DNA of 64,000 nucleotides. Origin: Entophlyctis helioformis. Taxonomy: Eukaryota; Chytridiomycota; Chytridiomycetes; Chytridiales; Chytriomycetaceae. A program made the position numbers and the translations under genes. Of this stretch, positions 1 to 11,118 are shown one piece after another. The DNA lies in NCBI GenBank assembly GCA_025526915.1, contig JAHLKH010000032.1, positions 120,767-184,766 of the forward strand. Reading direction: 5' to 3'. Position 1 is the stretch's first letter, and every line of letters begins with the position of its first letter. The notes under the pieces were generated by a model. It saw nothing but the letters and a program-made list of their open reading frames with translations. It was not told where the DNA came from and searched no databases.

Positions 1-363
1 CGAGGCAAGCTCGCCGACCCCTGGCGCAGAGGCCGCCCACGCCGCATGCGGCGGAAGCGCTCGCTCGGCGTGCCAGGGATGCACGCCAAAGGCCGGCACG
101 ATGCGGCCCGGGAAGCGAGCCAGCGTCTCCTCCACCAGGTGCCAGTCGTCGGGCTGCGTGCCCATCACAATGAGCCGCTGCACGGGCAGGTCGGCGATGC
201 GATCCAGCGTCGTCGGCGTCTCAATGACATGGCAGTGGACGTCGATGGCTCCTCGCAGCAGGCCGAGCGCTGCGGCATCCTCTGCGGCGTCGGCCGCGCT
301 GCCTGCGGTTGTGTCGGCGACGGCGTCGGCGTCGGCGCTGGTGTGTGGCTCAGGCTCGGCCAT
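1..363 (-). CDS. TatD-like metal-dependent hydrolase, 5' part
   Basis: The minus-strand frame is open from the ATG at 363-361 to the window edge, giving about 120 residues. After a roughly 40-residue Ala/Asp-rich leader it reads IDVHCHVIETPTTLDRIADL, the beta-1 strand of the TatD amidohydrolase barrel with its metal-binding D/H-x-H, here DVHCH. RLIVMGTQPDDWH and the family signature FGVHPWHAER follow. TatD enzymes are metal-dependent nucleases or phosphoesterases; the fungal Scn1-like branch has this N-terminal layout. The barrel is cut by the window end, so the other metal ligands cannot be checked. The neighbour on the same strand ends 190 bp upstream, which must hold the promoter. The family call is firm; the exact substrate is not known. 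Confidence 0.8.
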   Translation of the reverse strand, partial: MAEPEPHTSADADAVADTTAGSAADAAEDAAALGLLRGAIDVHCHVIETPTTLDRIADLPVQRLIVMGTQPDDWHLVEETLARFPGRIVPAFGVHPWHAERALPPHAAWAASAPGVGELAS

Positions 364-553
364 GGCAACGTTTCGGAAACCCGGCAGCAGCCGCACGATC
401 GCAGCTGTAATCGGCAGCGCCACTGGAAGGCACACAGACAGCCACACCTGCACATGCAACCACAGCAATCTCCAACCACACCGCCACTGTGCCATCCCCA
501 TTCATTGCCCAAGACGACAGCGCCGGCCACTCGCATCCCACGGGCATGTGCGC

Positions 554-2601
554 CTAGCATGTAAACGGGCAGCGCGTTTCTCTTGCGGCCGCGTTGGATG
601 CGTGCATCTGAACAACGTCAAACGTGCCGTCGCCATGCGGCAGCAGGCTGGCCTTGCACCACGTGCACTGGATGGTCTGCTTGATGCACTGCTGATCCCT
701 GGTCGAGTCGTAGAACGGGCGAAACACAAACCCATTCTGTGCGAGCACGGACGCGTAGTCGTCTTTCAAGTAGCACGACGGGATGCATGGCGGGATCGGC
801 TCCGGTGCCGCGTTGCGGTGGAGGACAGGCTGGCTCTCGAATGTCTTGCGGCGTTCGTTGAAGGCGATCACCTTTGCATACATCGTTGCCTCTTTGAGAT
901 ACAGCAAGATTTCATCTTGGTCTGTAGTCGCAAACAGACCGTCTGTCAGTAAAGGCCATGTCCATCTCTCGTGTTGGCCACGCAGCCTCACCTTGCTGAC
1001 TCAGAAAACGGAACCGATGGAGCGTTGGCGCCTGTTCCTGCATGCCGCTGACGTGGCTTGTGCACTTGTACACTGGAAGCGGCCCATCCTTGTCCGGGAG
1101 ACCTGGGAAGTAGTGACTCAGCGGCACTTGCTCGGTGTGCGTGACTACATGGGGAACAACGCTATGGCCATGTGTTGAGAATGTCGCAACACGTTCACGG
1201 ACGTAAAAGTAGCGGTCAAAGTGCTCAAACACTGTTTGCATGAACACCAGTCAGCGTCGCAGATGATTCAACACGGCAGAGCATCAAGCGGCAAGATCTG
1301 CTTGCTTCTGGACGACTCACTGATCAGGTTGAGTGCAACGCCTCGAGAGCCATAGAGATAGTGAACGACCATCTGCGGCCGTGTCGGTTCAAACGAGATA
1401 AAGTATACGAGGGCGGGGCCTTTGCTCACCCAGTCCTGTCGCTGGATGTTGAACTTGAACAGCTCAACAACCCAGTAGCCTTTGATGGGGAACTCGGGGT
1501 TGCTGTAGTGCCTTCTGGCAAGATCTACCATGGTGGCTCTTGCACGCTCGAGATACTTGGGAATGAACTTGCGTGGAAAGCGCGAGTGGCCATCATGCGA
1601 CGGCATGTCCGGGTCTGCATCGCTCTCTGCAAAATCAGAGTCTGGAGCAGAGCGTCAGGTGTCTGGCGATGCATGAGCTGGGCAGTAGCAAATGGCTTAC
1701 AGCCGTCGTCAACATCCTGGTACGCTCTTGGCGGCGGCGCTTCAGGGTCATTCTGGAACAGCAAGTGATCGGATGGGTCGTGCAGCGCCACGGTTGGAGC
1801 GCCAAACGGGTTACTGGATGCAGCATCGTCGCCAGCATCAATCTCCATGCCTGCGCAGGTACACAGACTGTGAGTTTGACGAGCGACAGAGCCAGCCTTG
1901 AGCACAGATCTGCAACCTACTCGCGTCGCCATCGGTGCAAGTGTCTTCGGTCGTGTTGCCGTTTGTCGTGGACGACTGGAACGTCTCGTCCGTCTCGTGA
2001 TCGTCGTCATTGGTGGCACCTGCGTGGCTTGGCGCTGTCGTGTCAACGCGGTTGCCAAGCCGTGCCATGCGAGTCGCGCATTAGTCGCATTGGCCATCGT
2101 GGCCGTCGTGGCCGTCGTCGTCGAGCAGTCAGGGCCATGGCGATAAGCAACAGAGTTGCGTGTGTCAGCAGCCAGCACAGCAGGGACATGCGCCGTGTAT
2201 GTCCAGGCAGTGGAAAGCATATCTGGTCGTGCCGCAAGGATGCACGGACCTTCGGCTGCCGTCGCCATGTTGAAGACATCCTTGAGATACGAGCCACCGG
2301 CCGCAGCACCCATGAACGACGAGGGCTGCTGCTTCAGGCTGCGGGCTTTGCGACGGGCCTCTGCGCGCTCAGACGAGCCTTCCGAGCGCACGCCGAGCGT
2401 CTTGAACGACTTTTCGACCCCTTTGGGATGCAGGCACGGCCGTCCACGCACGGGCGACGGTCAGTCGGTGGCAGCGGGCAGCGCAGACGTGCCAGAGCGC
2501 GGCAGAGGTAGGCAGAGGAAGGGCAGCCAGGGCAGCGACATACCGTCAATGGTTGGGTCGCCCTCCAGCATGCGCTTGTGTCTTGCACTGGATGCACTCA
2601 T
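554..2601 (-). CDS. Unrecognised multi-exon protein with Cys-rich C-terminus
   Basis: Frame continuity across good splice sites gives one gene. It starts near the ATG at 2601 (MSASSARHKRMLEGD) and has a basic exon around 2280-2430 that includes GGSYLKDVFNMATAAEG. An acidic Asp/Thr-rich part follows at about 1650-2050, then a conserved-looking body at 1000-1610 (IPKYLERARATMVDLARRHY, YWVVELFKFNIQRQDWVSKG, FEHFDRYFYVRERV). It ends in QCTWCKASLLPHGDGTFDVV and a final RCPFTC. Introns of about 50-90 nt are inferred near 955-1003, 1240-1330, 1640-1700 and 1850-1915. The C-terminal C-x2-C, H and C-x3-C spacing could bind zinc. I know no family for it. The two 5' exons are less certain than the body. 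It is divergent from the hydrolase at 2772, with a 170-bp shared upstream region. Confidence 0.55.
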
Positions 2602-2771
2602 GGCTGCCGCTGTGTCTGCTGTCTTTGTTTGTGCTGTCTGTGCAAGTGCCAGTGCTCGTGTGCAACGGAAACAGACGCCTGTGCAAAGCGCAGGTAGATC
2701 CGAGGCGGACGCGCTGCTCGTGTCGGAGTCGCCACAGAAGGTTTCCCTCAGAAGGCCGCCTTTCGACGCGA

Positions 2772-5700
2772 ATGACAACAACAGCCACCGCCATGGCCGC
2801 CATCACGGCCACCACGACGACGACGACGACGACAAGGACAACAACAACAACAACGACGACGATGACAACGGCGGCGGCGGTGGGCAGCACATCTGCGCCG
2901 CATGCACGCGACATCCGCCTCTCGAGCCACTCGCTGTCCAAGGACTCGCTGTTTGCAGAGACCTACCACGTGCGGCTCGATGCCGCCCGCCATCCCGGCG
3001 CTCTGCCCGTCGACCGGCGCTGCCTGCCCGCCGTCTTCTTTGACACGCTGCGCCGTGCGGAGCCGCACCGTGTCGCCAAGGGCTGCGTCCTGCTCGTGCC
3101 GGGGTTCGCTTCCAACAGGAAGGTGTTTGACCTGCGCGGAGGTACGCATGCTGCAGACGCCAAGCCGTGCATTCGACTGCATTCGACTGCACTCCACTGC
3201 GATGCCCTGCACTGCACTGCCCGCCCCAATGGTTGCCGGGCGAGTCATGCACGCTCGGCTCCGTTTCGGCTGACCGTCCCATTGTGCAACTCTCGATACC
3301 AGATCTCGGGTCGTCGCTGCTGGACTTTCTGGCCATGCGTGGATACGATGCGTTTGCAACGGATCTGCGTGGCACGCAAGAGTCGTTGGATCTGGGCTGC
3401 CAGCCCCCCATGAACATCCGCGAGGTGTGTTGTGTTGCGTTGTGCTTCGTGCCGTCTACGGACCGCTGTGCCACCTTGTTCCCTCCCTCTGTCGCCTCCG
3501 AGCGTGGTTTGTGACAGTCAGCGCGCGGCGCGTTATCATGTGCGCCTGTCAGCAGATCACATCATCCACCAGACACGCCCCTGTTGCTTTGCACGCAGCA
3601 CCCGTCACATGCGGCTGTCGGTGGCACACCCCTCTGGCGAGGCATGCTGACATGACGGCTGTCAATGCGTACGTCTGGACAGTTTATCACGGTGGATCTG
3701 CCGACGGTCATCCAGTTTGTCAAGGCCATTGGCGGGTACAAGAGCATCTTCCTGATGGGCCACAGCATGGGTGCGGCTCTGTGCTGCGCGTATGCTGGCA
3801 ACAACCCGGAAGACGTCGCTGGCGTGATCCACCTGGCCGGCCTCTACCACTTCTCGGTGCCCATTGCCGGCCATCTTCTGCAAATGATACCCGTCGGCGT
3901 GCGGCACGCTCTGCGCAACCTGACAGACACGGTCGAATCCATCCTCTTCAAGTGCCTGTCTCTCGGCCGTGCGAGCGACGAGAGCGCCAGAGCCGTCCAG
4001 CGGCAACCGACGCCCTCTGCGTCTGCCCTGGCAGTGGACACGTCCAGCCGGCCACGGCTAACACAAACAGAAAAGTGGCTCATTAGCTGGGCCAAGACAC
4101 CCATCCCGCTCATTGGCGCGCTTGACGTGGGTCTGCAGTTCGGACGGCTTCTCCCGAAATCGTACACCGACTATGTTCTGCACAAGCTCATGTTTCCGTC
4201 GCCGTGGCTGCCCTTTGCCTGCGAGAACCCGGCGCCGTTCCTCAAGCTGTGCACAGAGAACCCAACGCTTGGACTGTACCTGAGCCTCATCAAAATGGCG
4301 CTGCACGATGACTATTGTAAGGCGAACAGTATCTGCGAAGCCTCGTGCCTGCTACTAACACGCATTGACTGTTTGATCGACAGACAACACATGGAAGAAG
4401 AGTCCGCACGACCTTGGAGTTGTGCCGCACAGTTGGAACGCGCTGTACGGCGATCTCAAGGCGTTTGAAAGCACGTCCAAGGTGCCCATCCTGTTTGCGT
4501 TTGCCAACCGCGACGGTATCCTCAAGGTGCGCGACACGCTGGCTGGATACGATCAGTCCAACAGCGTATGGAAGACGGTTGTGCAGTATGCGCGTACATC
4601 GCCCGCCGATCCAAGCAGCAGCAGCAACATCAGCAGTAGCAGTGCCAATGCCAGCGCCAGTAGCAGCTCGGCAAGCACAGCACCAAACACGCCAACATTG
4701 AATGGCAGCAGCAGCACCAGAACGCCGCTGTTTCAAAGAGTCTCGAGTGCTCCGTACGAGGCTGACAAGTTGCCTAGCGTTGGGCGAGCGGATTCCGGCG
4801 TGAGCGACATTGATATGGCTCACCGGCTGTCCATCACATCGGCTGCTCCGTCGGGAGCTGCAGCGTTTTCATCCGCCACAATCCCCACATCGCCGTCCAG
4901 ATCGTCCGCGACCCTCTCGCCACGGTCTGCCTCGGCCACGTCTTTGCACCGCGCAGCGCTCAAGAGTTCACGTGAATCGCGACGGAAGCGCACATCCAGC
5001 GCTGGCAGCGGCACCCATACGGCCAACGTGTCTCCCGGGTCATTGTCGCCTTCGCATCTGCCTACAGTGACAGTCTCTACACCAGATCTTGCAGTTTCAC
5101 AGGTTGCGCCACTCGTGCATGACCACCACGACCGCAAGACGGCGGCCCATGGACTGCGCAAGTCGCGGTCGTCGAGTTTCACAGACTTTCCAGCCATGTC
5201 TGCGATCATTTCCGCCAAGCAGGCACAGCAGAAAGCATCAAGCTCTGGCCATGGCCACGCAAGCTCAAAGCACCGCAGCAGCTCCAGCAGCAGACGCGGT
5301 TCGGAGAGCGGGGCATCCAAGACGGACGATCATGCTGCTGGATCGAGTCGGCCTCGGTCTCGCAGTAGCCGCGCGTCACTTGGTACGCACGGCTCTTCTT
5401 CCTCATCGTCGGCCAAGTCGGGCGGCATCCCGACCAAGCCACACGGCCCGATCCCGCCCACGTTTGAGCCGTCATCAGCAGCAGCCTCCGGTGCGTCGCA
5501 AGAGTGCGTCACATATGATGCACAGCACCAGCAAGGGCACGGCGGCAAGCACCGCGAGAGGACAGCCATGACGGATGCGCACAATGTGGTGTATGGACGC
5601 CGCGACTCGCGGTCGTTCAAGCCGTACGGCAGCTATGTACTGCACGATGTGGATTTCGGCCATGTGGATGTGCTTAACGGCCGGTCGGCTGAAGTGCTCT

Positions 5701-5780
5701 GGGGCGTTGTTGGTGAATGGCTCGACGACACGACACGGCGCGAGCGAGCGTGGCGACTGGCGCGTCGCTTCAGCATGTGA
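2772..5780 (+). CDS. Alpha/beta-hydrolase (lipase/esterase-like) with a long Ser-rich insertion
   Basis: Five exons are inferred: 2772-3141, 3303-3424, 3683-4316 and 4384-5780, the first possibly preceded by another. The start lies before a Thr run encoded by (acg/aca)n. Next come the oxyanion-loop strand GCVLLVPGFASNRKVFDL and the nucleophile elbow FLMGHSMGAALC, with Ser at 3764-3766. FAFANRDGILKVRDTLAG (about 4492-4545) should carry the acidic residue. LHDVDFGHVDVLNGRSAE near 5640-5690 supplies the final His. Between acid and His lie about 330 residues that are almost wholly Ser/Ala/His-rich and probably disordered. The family covers lipases and esterases; the substrate is unknown. An upstream in-frame ATG at 2553 would add a hydrophobic stretch resembling a signal peptide, so the true N-terminus is open. 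It is convergent with the RdRP. Confidence 0.75.
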
Positions 5781-5856
5781 TGTGCCCTGGGGCGACCAGC
5801 GTGCCCGCCTGATGGTTGGAGATGATCGGCAATGAAGTTGGAGGATGTTATTGATG

Positions 5857-5880
5857 AAATGGATGGATGGATGGATGGGT
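5857..5880. repeat. (ATGG)n microsatellite
   Basis: About five tandem atgg units lie in the 162-bp gap between the convergent hydrolase and RdRP stop codons. No other feature is seen in this gap. Confidence 0.9.
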
Positions 5881-5942
5881 GGCAATGCGAGCAGATGGGT
5901 GCCGCAAACACAAAAGAATGCAGGATGGTTGAAAAAGAGCAA

Positions 5943-8900
5943 TCAGCTGGCAGCAGGCGGAGTGCTGTTGACAAGGTTGAGGATCTTGCACATGGGGCCA
6001 ATGGCAAGCCACGGGAAGCTCAGGTACGGCTCATAGCCGCTGTCGTCCGTGTACGTGTACGCGCAATAGTACCACGCAGACGCTTTGACCATGGCGCGCC
6101 ATTCGAGCTCCGGGTTGCCCTCGAAATCCCCGCGCCAGCGACCCTTGCGCGCATGACTGGCACCATCGCCGTCACCATCGCCGTCACCGTCACCGTCGAC
6201 CTGCAGAGCCGAATCATGGCGCTCATACGCCGTGGGCCACGACTCGGCATCACCCGCATCCTCGTCAATATCGTGCCAGAACATGTCGCGGTAGTACGAC
6301 GTCAGCTCCTCCATGGCGAGATGGAGACGCTCGACCGTGTCGGTGTGGTAGTTGGCCTTGTTGCGGGTCACCTTGCGCGAAAACTGCCGCACAAAGCCCG
6401 ACACGAGCTCGGCCTCGTCAAACACGTCGTAGCGCACCGCAATCTCCCAGAGATCGCCCATGTACTGGTAGTACAGCTGCTCGGCCTCTTCGAGAAACTC
6501 TTCGTGGCCGGGGAGCACCATGCGGTCGTCGAAGCCGTTGCTGCGGCTGAAGCGGCTGCGGCCGTCGGCGCCGAGCTTGGTGGCCTTGGACCGGTGGTAG
6601 ATCTGGCCGAGCACCTTCCGAGACGGATACGACTCCTTGTGGTTGTTCTCCATAAAGTCTGGGTACGCGTAGAGCATGAGGTTGCGGGGAATCTCTGCAG
6701 GGACGCCCGCCTTGGCAAAGTCGACGGCCGTCGAGTGCAGATGGGCGAGCTGGATGCACTCTGGCGACAGCGAGCCCGACGGGTTCATGTCTGCAAAGAC
6801 AACGTAGGCGTTGGCGATGCGGCCAAGATTGTCGTTGCGGATGTAGTTGACGAAAAAGTTCTGGATGTCTGTGACGGCGACGTGGGACAGGTTGCCACCG
6901 TGCGGGATGGCGGTGGGTGGCGGAGGCATGTAGTTCATGGCTGGATACACCTCGCGAGGGATCAGCCCCTGGTCCCAGATGGCAAAGAAGATGTCGCCAT
7001 CCAAGTCGCCGCCAGACATCATGTTGGGCTGCGGACGATCGCCCTTGGACGAGAACACAATGACGTCGTACAAATGGCTGAGCTCGGGCGGCTTGACAAA
7101 CTTGAGGACGCGGATGTCGCCTGGGTGGAGACACGGCGACCGGCCGACTGCAACGCGCGTCCCAGGCGACGGCAAGACGATGTTTGGGTCGGTTGACTGG
7201 AAGAACACGTGCTCGGGGAGAAGCGACTCGGTCTCGTCCATGATGCCGATCAAGCTGATGCCGCTTGGGACGAGGATGCGAGCCTTGATCTGCAGCTCGA
7301 CCAGCAGCCGATCGCGGAGAGCGCGCACAAACTGCCACAGATGGCGGTCGTTCATGGGATCCAGGCCCGCCTCGAGCATGCGCATGGCATACGAGCCGCC
7401 CGCATTGGCACGCACCAGCTTGTATGCAGCTTCACGATCATGCAGCGCCTCGTCCATTGTCTTGATCATGTTGTCGAGCAGGGTCATAAAGTAGTGGTCA
7501 GGGATGCCCAAAGCCGACAACAGCATGATGATCTGGCGGTTGAGATAGCAGGGCATTGTCTTTGAGAAACTGCAGATCTCTAGGTCACAGTGGTCTGGGT
7601 TGCCGGGGAACTTGTTGAGACTTGGCCGCAAGTCCAGCCGCGTCTCTTCAAGGCCCAGCGTGACTGAAACAACACCTTTGCTGCCGCCATAGCGAATCTG
7701 GAATGCCGACGGCACGGTCTTGAGACGCATGGCCTGGGCGGCCTGCTTGGCAAGCTCGACCGAGATCCTGCCGCAGCCGTCGGAGAAACAATAGCCGTTG
7801 CGCTCAACATCGGCAACAGTTCGAACATGGCTGCTGTCAATGCGCACCGACTTGCTGGTGCTGCTGAATGCCTGGCCAAGACGAGCGGCGTGCTTGCCTA
7901 CGACTGATATTCCCGACAGGTCGCCAATTGACTCTCGGATGAATGCAGCCGTGGGCGGGGTTTGTGCTTCACCAGGACGACGCTGCTCGTCGTACATCCA
8001 GCAGGCCTGTTCGCGCAGCTGGCTGTTGGAATAGGCAAGAAACACAAACTTGCGGCCAGCGACGACCACGCCATTGCAGACAATGGCGCGGATGCGATTC
8101 TCAAAGATGTCGTCGGATCTGGCCTGCAGGATGGAGCCAAAGTTCTCGTCGCAAAAGGACACGCGCACAAAGTGGTCCTTGAACTGGATGAACTGGCGCA
8201 GGATGCGGTTGGACGAGTCTGCCTCGGGTGGCTGTGGGCAGATGCGCAGAGGAGTGACAAGAACGCGGCGATTGAGGCTGGCCTGAGACAGTGGTTCGAC
8301 CGAAGCACGGTAGTCAGCCTCGTCCTCGTCATCCTCGTTCTGCTCATCCTCGCCATCATCATCACTACCGATGGCCGTGGCCTCTTCCTCTAGAGCCTGC
8401 ACGATCTTGGCGACCGGATCATGGTGGGTGTACTCGATAAAGATGCGCTCGAGAATGCCGATGGCGGCGTCGTGGAGGGCTTCGTTGGAAAGAGCCCTGG
8501 CGAGCTTGCGTGCCTCGTCGATGTTTTGGAACCACAGCTTGTGGGCAGCGACCAGCGAGTGCAGCATATAGCGGATGTCAAAGGGCAGGACCGCGAACAC
8601 GGCATCATGTCCACCACTCCAATCGTGAGTAGGGATAAGAGGGACACCGATCGGCTTGTAAATGGTGAGAGGCGTGGAGTACTGCATGCTGGGGCACATG
8701 CCAAAGCGCTTGAGGACGTCGCGGAGGGATCCGTTGGTCGACGAATCAGACGAAAGCACCGCGTCATAGACGGTGCAGTGTGCAAAGACAGAGCCACCCG
8801 AAGCATCGATGGAGCGGTCCCACTTTGAGTGGCGTGCGTCTGGCGAGGCGTTTGGGTCCCAGACAAACTGGCTGCCAATGTCCATCTGCTGGAGCACTTT

Positions 8901-9774
8901 TGCAGCAAGGTCATCCATGTCAAACCTTCTACGGAAGCAGAACGGAGGACTGTGGAGACGGATGCGCAGGACAGTGTTTCCGGCGGTGTCGTGGAAGAGG
9001 AGGAGTTGCTTGACGAGCTTGAACGGGAACTCGACGCGGAACACGTCAAACTCGAGGGCGATCTGGCGGCTGTCACGCCCGTTGATCTCGAGCAGCACAT
9101 CGCTTGACGTGGACCATTTGGCAGCAGCCGTGGGCGGTGTCTGCATCGCGGGGTTGGCGCAACGGGCGTCAGTGGGAACTGGGGCAATGGAAGGGCTGTG
9201 CACGCTCGTAGACTCTATGCGACTTACCACTTCACTTGGTGCATTGGTTGGTGGCACAGCAAGCAGCAGCAGGGCGACATTGAAGAAGCTGGTTGAGCCG
9301 TCACGAGTGCGCGGCGGCGGCGGGCCGCTTTGTTGCTTAACTCTGAGCAGCCTGCCCTTGAAGGAAACCGACGACTCGGCCGCCAGCGTCATGATCTTGC
9401 TAAAGGCATCGAGGTTGTCCAGTGTGGCGAGCGCCATGCCGTTGTGCATGCCGTGCTTGGTCAGATACTCCATGCGGATGACTGACTTTGGCAGGCCGTG
9501 GAGCGCCAGGACCGTGTTGAGATGGGTGGCCAGTTCGACGGGGCGAGTGCGGTTGACGATGCCGGTGATGAAGATATGCGCTCCTTCTTGACAGCCTGTG
9601 TGGCTCGCTGGTGGGCCTCGCTGTTCTCGACGACGCTGCGCAGCTGCGTGGCCTCGTCGATGCCCTTCAGGACGGCGCTCTGGACGCAGCAAAGCGCTCG
9701 GCGGCCTCGACGGACGGCCGGTCCATCTTGACAAACTTGCGATGCTTGCGCTTGCCAGACTTGCGCTTGCCCAT
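5943..9774 (-). CDS. Cellular RNA-dependent RNA polymerase (QDE-1/RDR type)
   Basis: A single minus-strand frame runs unbroken from about 9600 to the stop at 5943-5945. It encodes the eukaryotic RNA-silencing polymerase that copies single-stranded RNA to feed Dicer/Argonaute. The catalytic loop is PNMMSGGDLDGDIFFAIWDQ (about 6970-7030), holding the DxDGD metal-binding triad. Upstream are the usual blocks FSDGCGRISVELA and FQIRYGGSKGVVSV, and RILVPSGISLIGIMDETE. The N-terminus has an RRM-like stretch (IFITGIVNRTRP to FKGRLLRVKQQ). An acidic linker lies near 8330-8370. A (DG)n run lies near 6160-6200, after the polymerase core. The likely start is the ATG at 9774 (MGKRKSGKRKHRKFVKMDRP). From there to 9600 the coding signal moves through three frames, so short introns or indels are present. 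The open frame upstream of 9774 is antisense to the next gene and was not used. Confidence 0.88.
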
Positions 9775-9871
9775 GACTGCTGGATGCGTATGCTTGCCCG
9801 GTTGCTTACTGCCCGCTGCTCGAGTCTTTCGGTCGAGTCTCGACTTTGCGGATCTCGCGCAACGTGCAACA
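9775..9871. promoter_or_regulatory. Bidirectional promoter between RdRP and Aim18-like gene
   Basis: Only 97 bp separate the inferred start codons of two divergent genes, so both upstream regions must overlap here. I see no clear TATA box or recognised operator. Confidence 0.45.
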
Positions 9872-11021
9872 ATGCTTCGCGTCGTGCTCCGTCCCGCCAA
9901 GCGACTGCAGCCAGCGCGGCGTCTGCTGTCGACGGCACGGCCGCCGGTGCTTGCCCGCCCAGCGCCGCTTCTTGCCGTGGCAGGTGCCGTGGCGGGCGTC
10001 GCCGGTGTCGCCGCCGTGTTCGCTGCCAGCCAGACGGTCGCCAGCGCCGAGGCTGCCCGTCCCGTCGACGCTGCTGCCGCTGCTCCAGCTGCGGTCGCCG
10101 TCGAGGACAAGGACAACGTCGTTGGTGAGAGCAGCAGCGACTGCAGCGACTGCAGCATGCAGCCATGCCGAGCGTGTGCAGGTGCGCGGGCAGCACGCAA
10201 CTGACTGGCTGCCGATCCCTGCAGAGCCGGTCACCAAGACAAAGGTGCCCAAGGCCATCAGCGTGGCGGGCAAGCGGTTCGAGCTGGTGGGTCAGGGCAT
10301 CCGCCAAGTCACGTTCCTGTACGTGTCGGTGTACACGGCCGGCATCTACGTCAACGACGCTCTCAAGAAGCGCATCCAGAGCAGCTCGCGCTGGCGCCAA
10401 GAGTACAGCGCCGACAAGCTGATCAAGGGCGAGGGCGAGGCCAAGTGGTTTGCACGCGACCTGGTCGATGGCCGCAATGGCAGCGAGATCTCTCTCCGCA
10501 TTGGTAGGTCGCCCACTGTGCATGTCCGGCAGTCCGGCAGTCCGGCAGCTGTCTGCATGTCTGCACGTCTATCTGCCGGCCGCCCAACGATCGCCCGCCT
10601 GCCCAAGCGAGCATCGCACTGACTTGCTGGCTGGCTGACTGTCGTGGCAACAGATCCTGTGCGCAACACGGACGGGCCGCATCTGCGCAACGGCTTTGTG
10701 CGGTTCCTGACAGCGCGCCTGCGCCAGGAAGAGGCGGGCATGTCCGAGACGGAGCGTGCGTCGTTTGCCGATGCGCTGGATGCATTCCGGAGCCTGTTCC
10801 CGGCCGGCGTGGTGCGGCCCGGCCAGGCGCTCGTGTTCACGCGTCTCAGCGACGGGCGTCTGCGCGGCGAGTTCAACGGTGCCGAGACGGGCATCGTGGC
10901 CAACGCGGCGCTGTCGCAGTGGGTCATGGAGGGCTACCTGCACAGCCAGCCGGCGGCCATCTCGCCGTTTCTCGTCTCGAGCGTGGCGCAGGGCCTGGAG
11001 CGGCTGGCGCGGAGCGGCTGA
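9872..11021 (+). CDS. Mitochondrial chalcone-isomerase-like protein (Aim18/Aim46 family)
   Basis: The protein begins with an Arg-rich presequence (MLRVVLRPAKRLQPARRLLS) followed by an Ala/Val hydrophobic segment, as in inner-membrane Aim18/Aim46 proteins. The chalcone-isomerase fold follows: ISVAGKRFELVGQGIRQVTF, LYVSVYTAGIYVND and DGPHLRNGFVRFLTARL, then GQALVFTRLSDGRLRGEFNG and ALSQWVMEGYL near the end. Fungal members are chalcone-isomerase-fold proteins of mitochondria, not flavonoid enzymes, and Aim18/Aim46 have been linked to heme binding. One clear intron spans about 10505-10653 (GT-AG, 148 nt). The junction after DKDNVV needs a frame change that only a 31-nt GT-AG intron at 10125-10155 restores. 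It ends 98 bp before the ABCF start. Confidence 0.75.
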
Positions 11022-11118
11022 GCTGAGCGCCTTGTTTCTTGAAACATGAAACATGAAACATTTTGAGTTGAATTTCTTTGAGCGTGCGACTTACGTTCGC
11101 CTTTCCCCCACTTTCAAC

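Noticed and set aside
2553..2771. Upstream start of the alpha/beta hydrolase giving a signal peptide
   Set aside because: It overlaps the inferred first exon of the divergent gene and is low-complexity; it remains possible but is less likely than the ATG at 2772.
5832..7196. 454-residue plus-strand ORF
   Set aside because: It is antisense to the conserved RdRP catalytic region. Its Val/Arg/His-rich composition is what the opposite strand of GC-rich coding DNA gives.
5943..9774. RdRP as an integrated viral polymerase
   Set aside because: The DLDGD loop and the block order are those of the cellular RNA-silencing RDR/QDE-1 family, not of viral palm-domain enzymes.
9775..10523. N-terminal extension of the RdRP frame to 10523
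   Set aside because: It runs antisense through the Aim18-like exons and has Arg/Ala-rich, non-protein-like composition. The ATG at 9774 is the better start.
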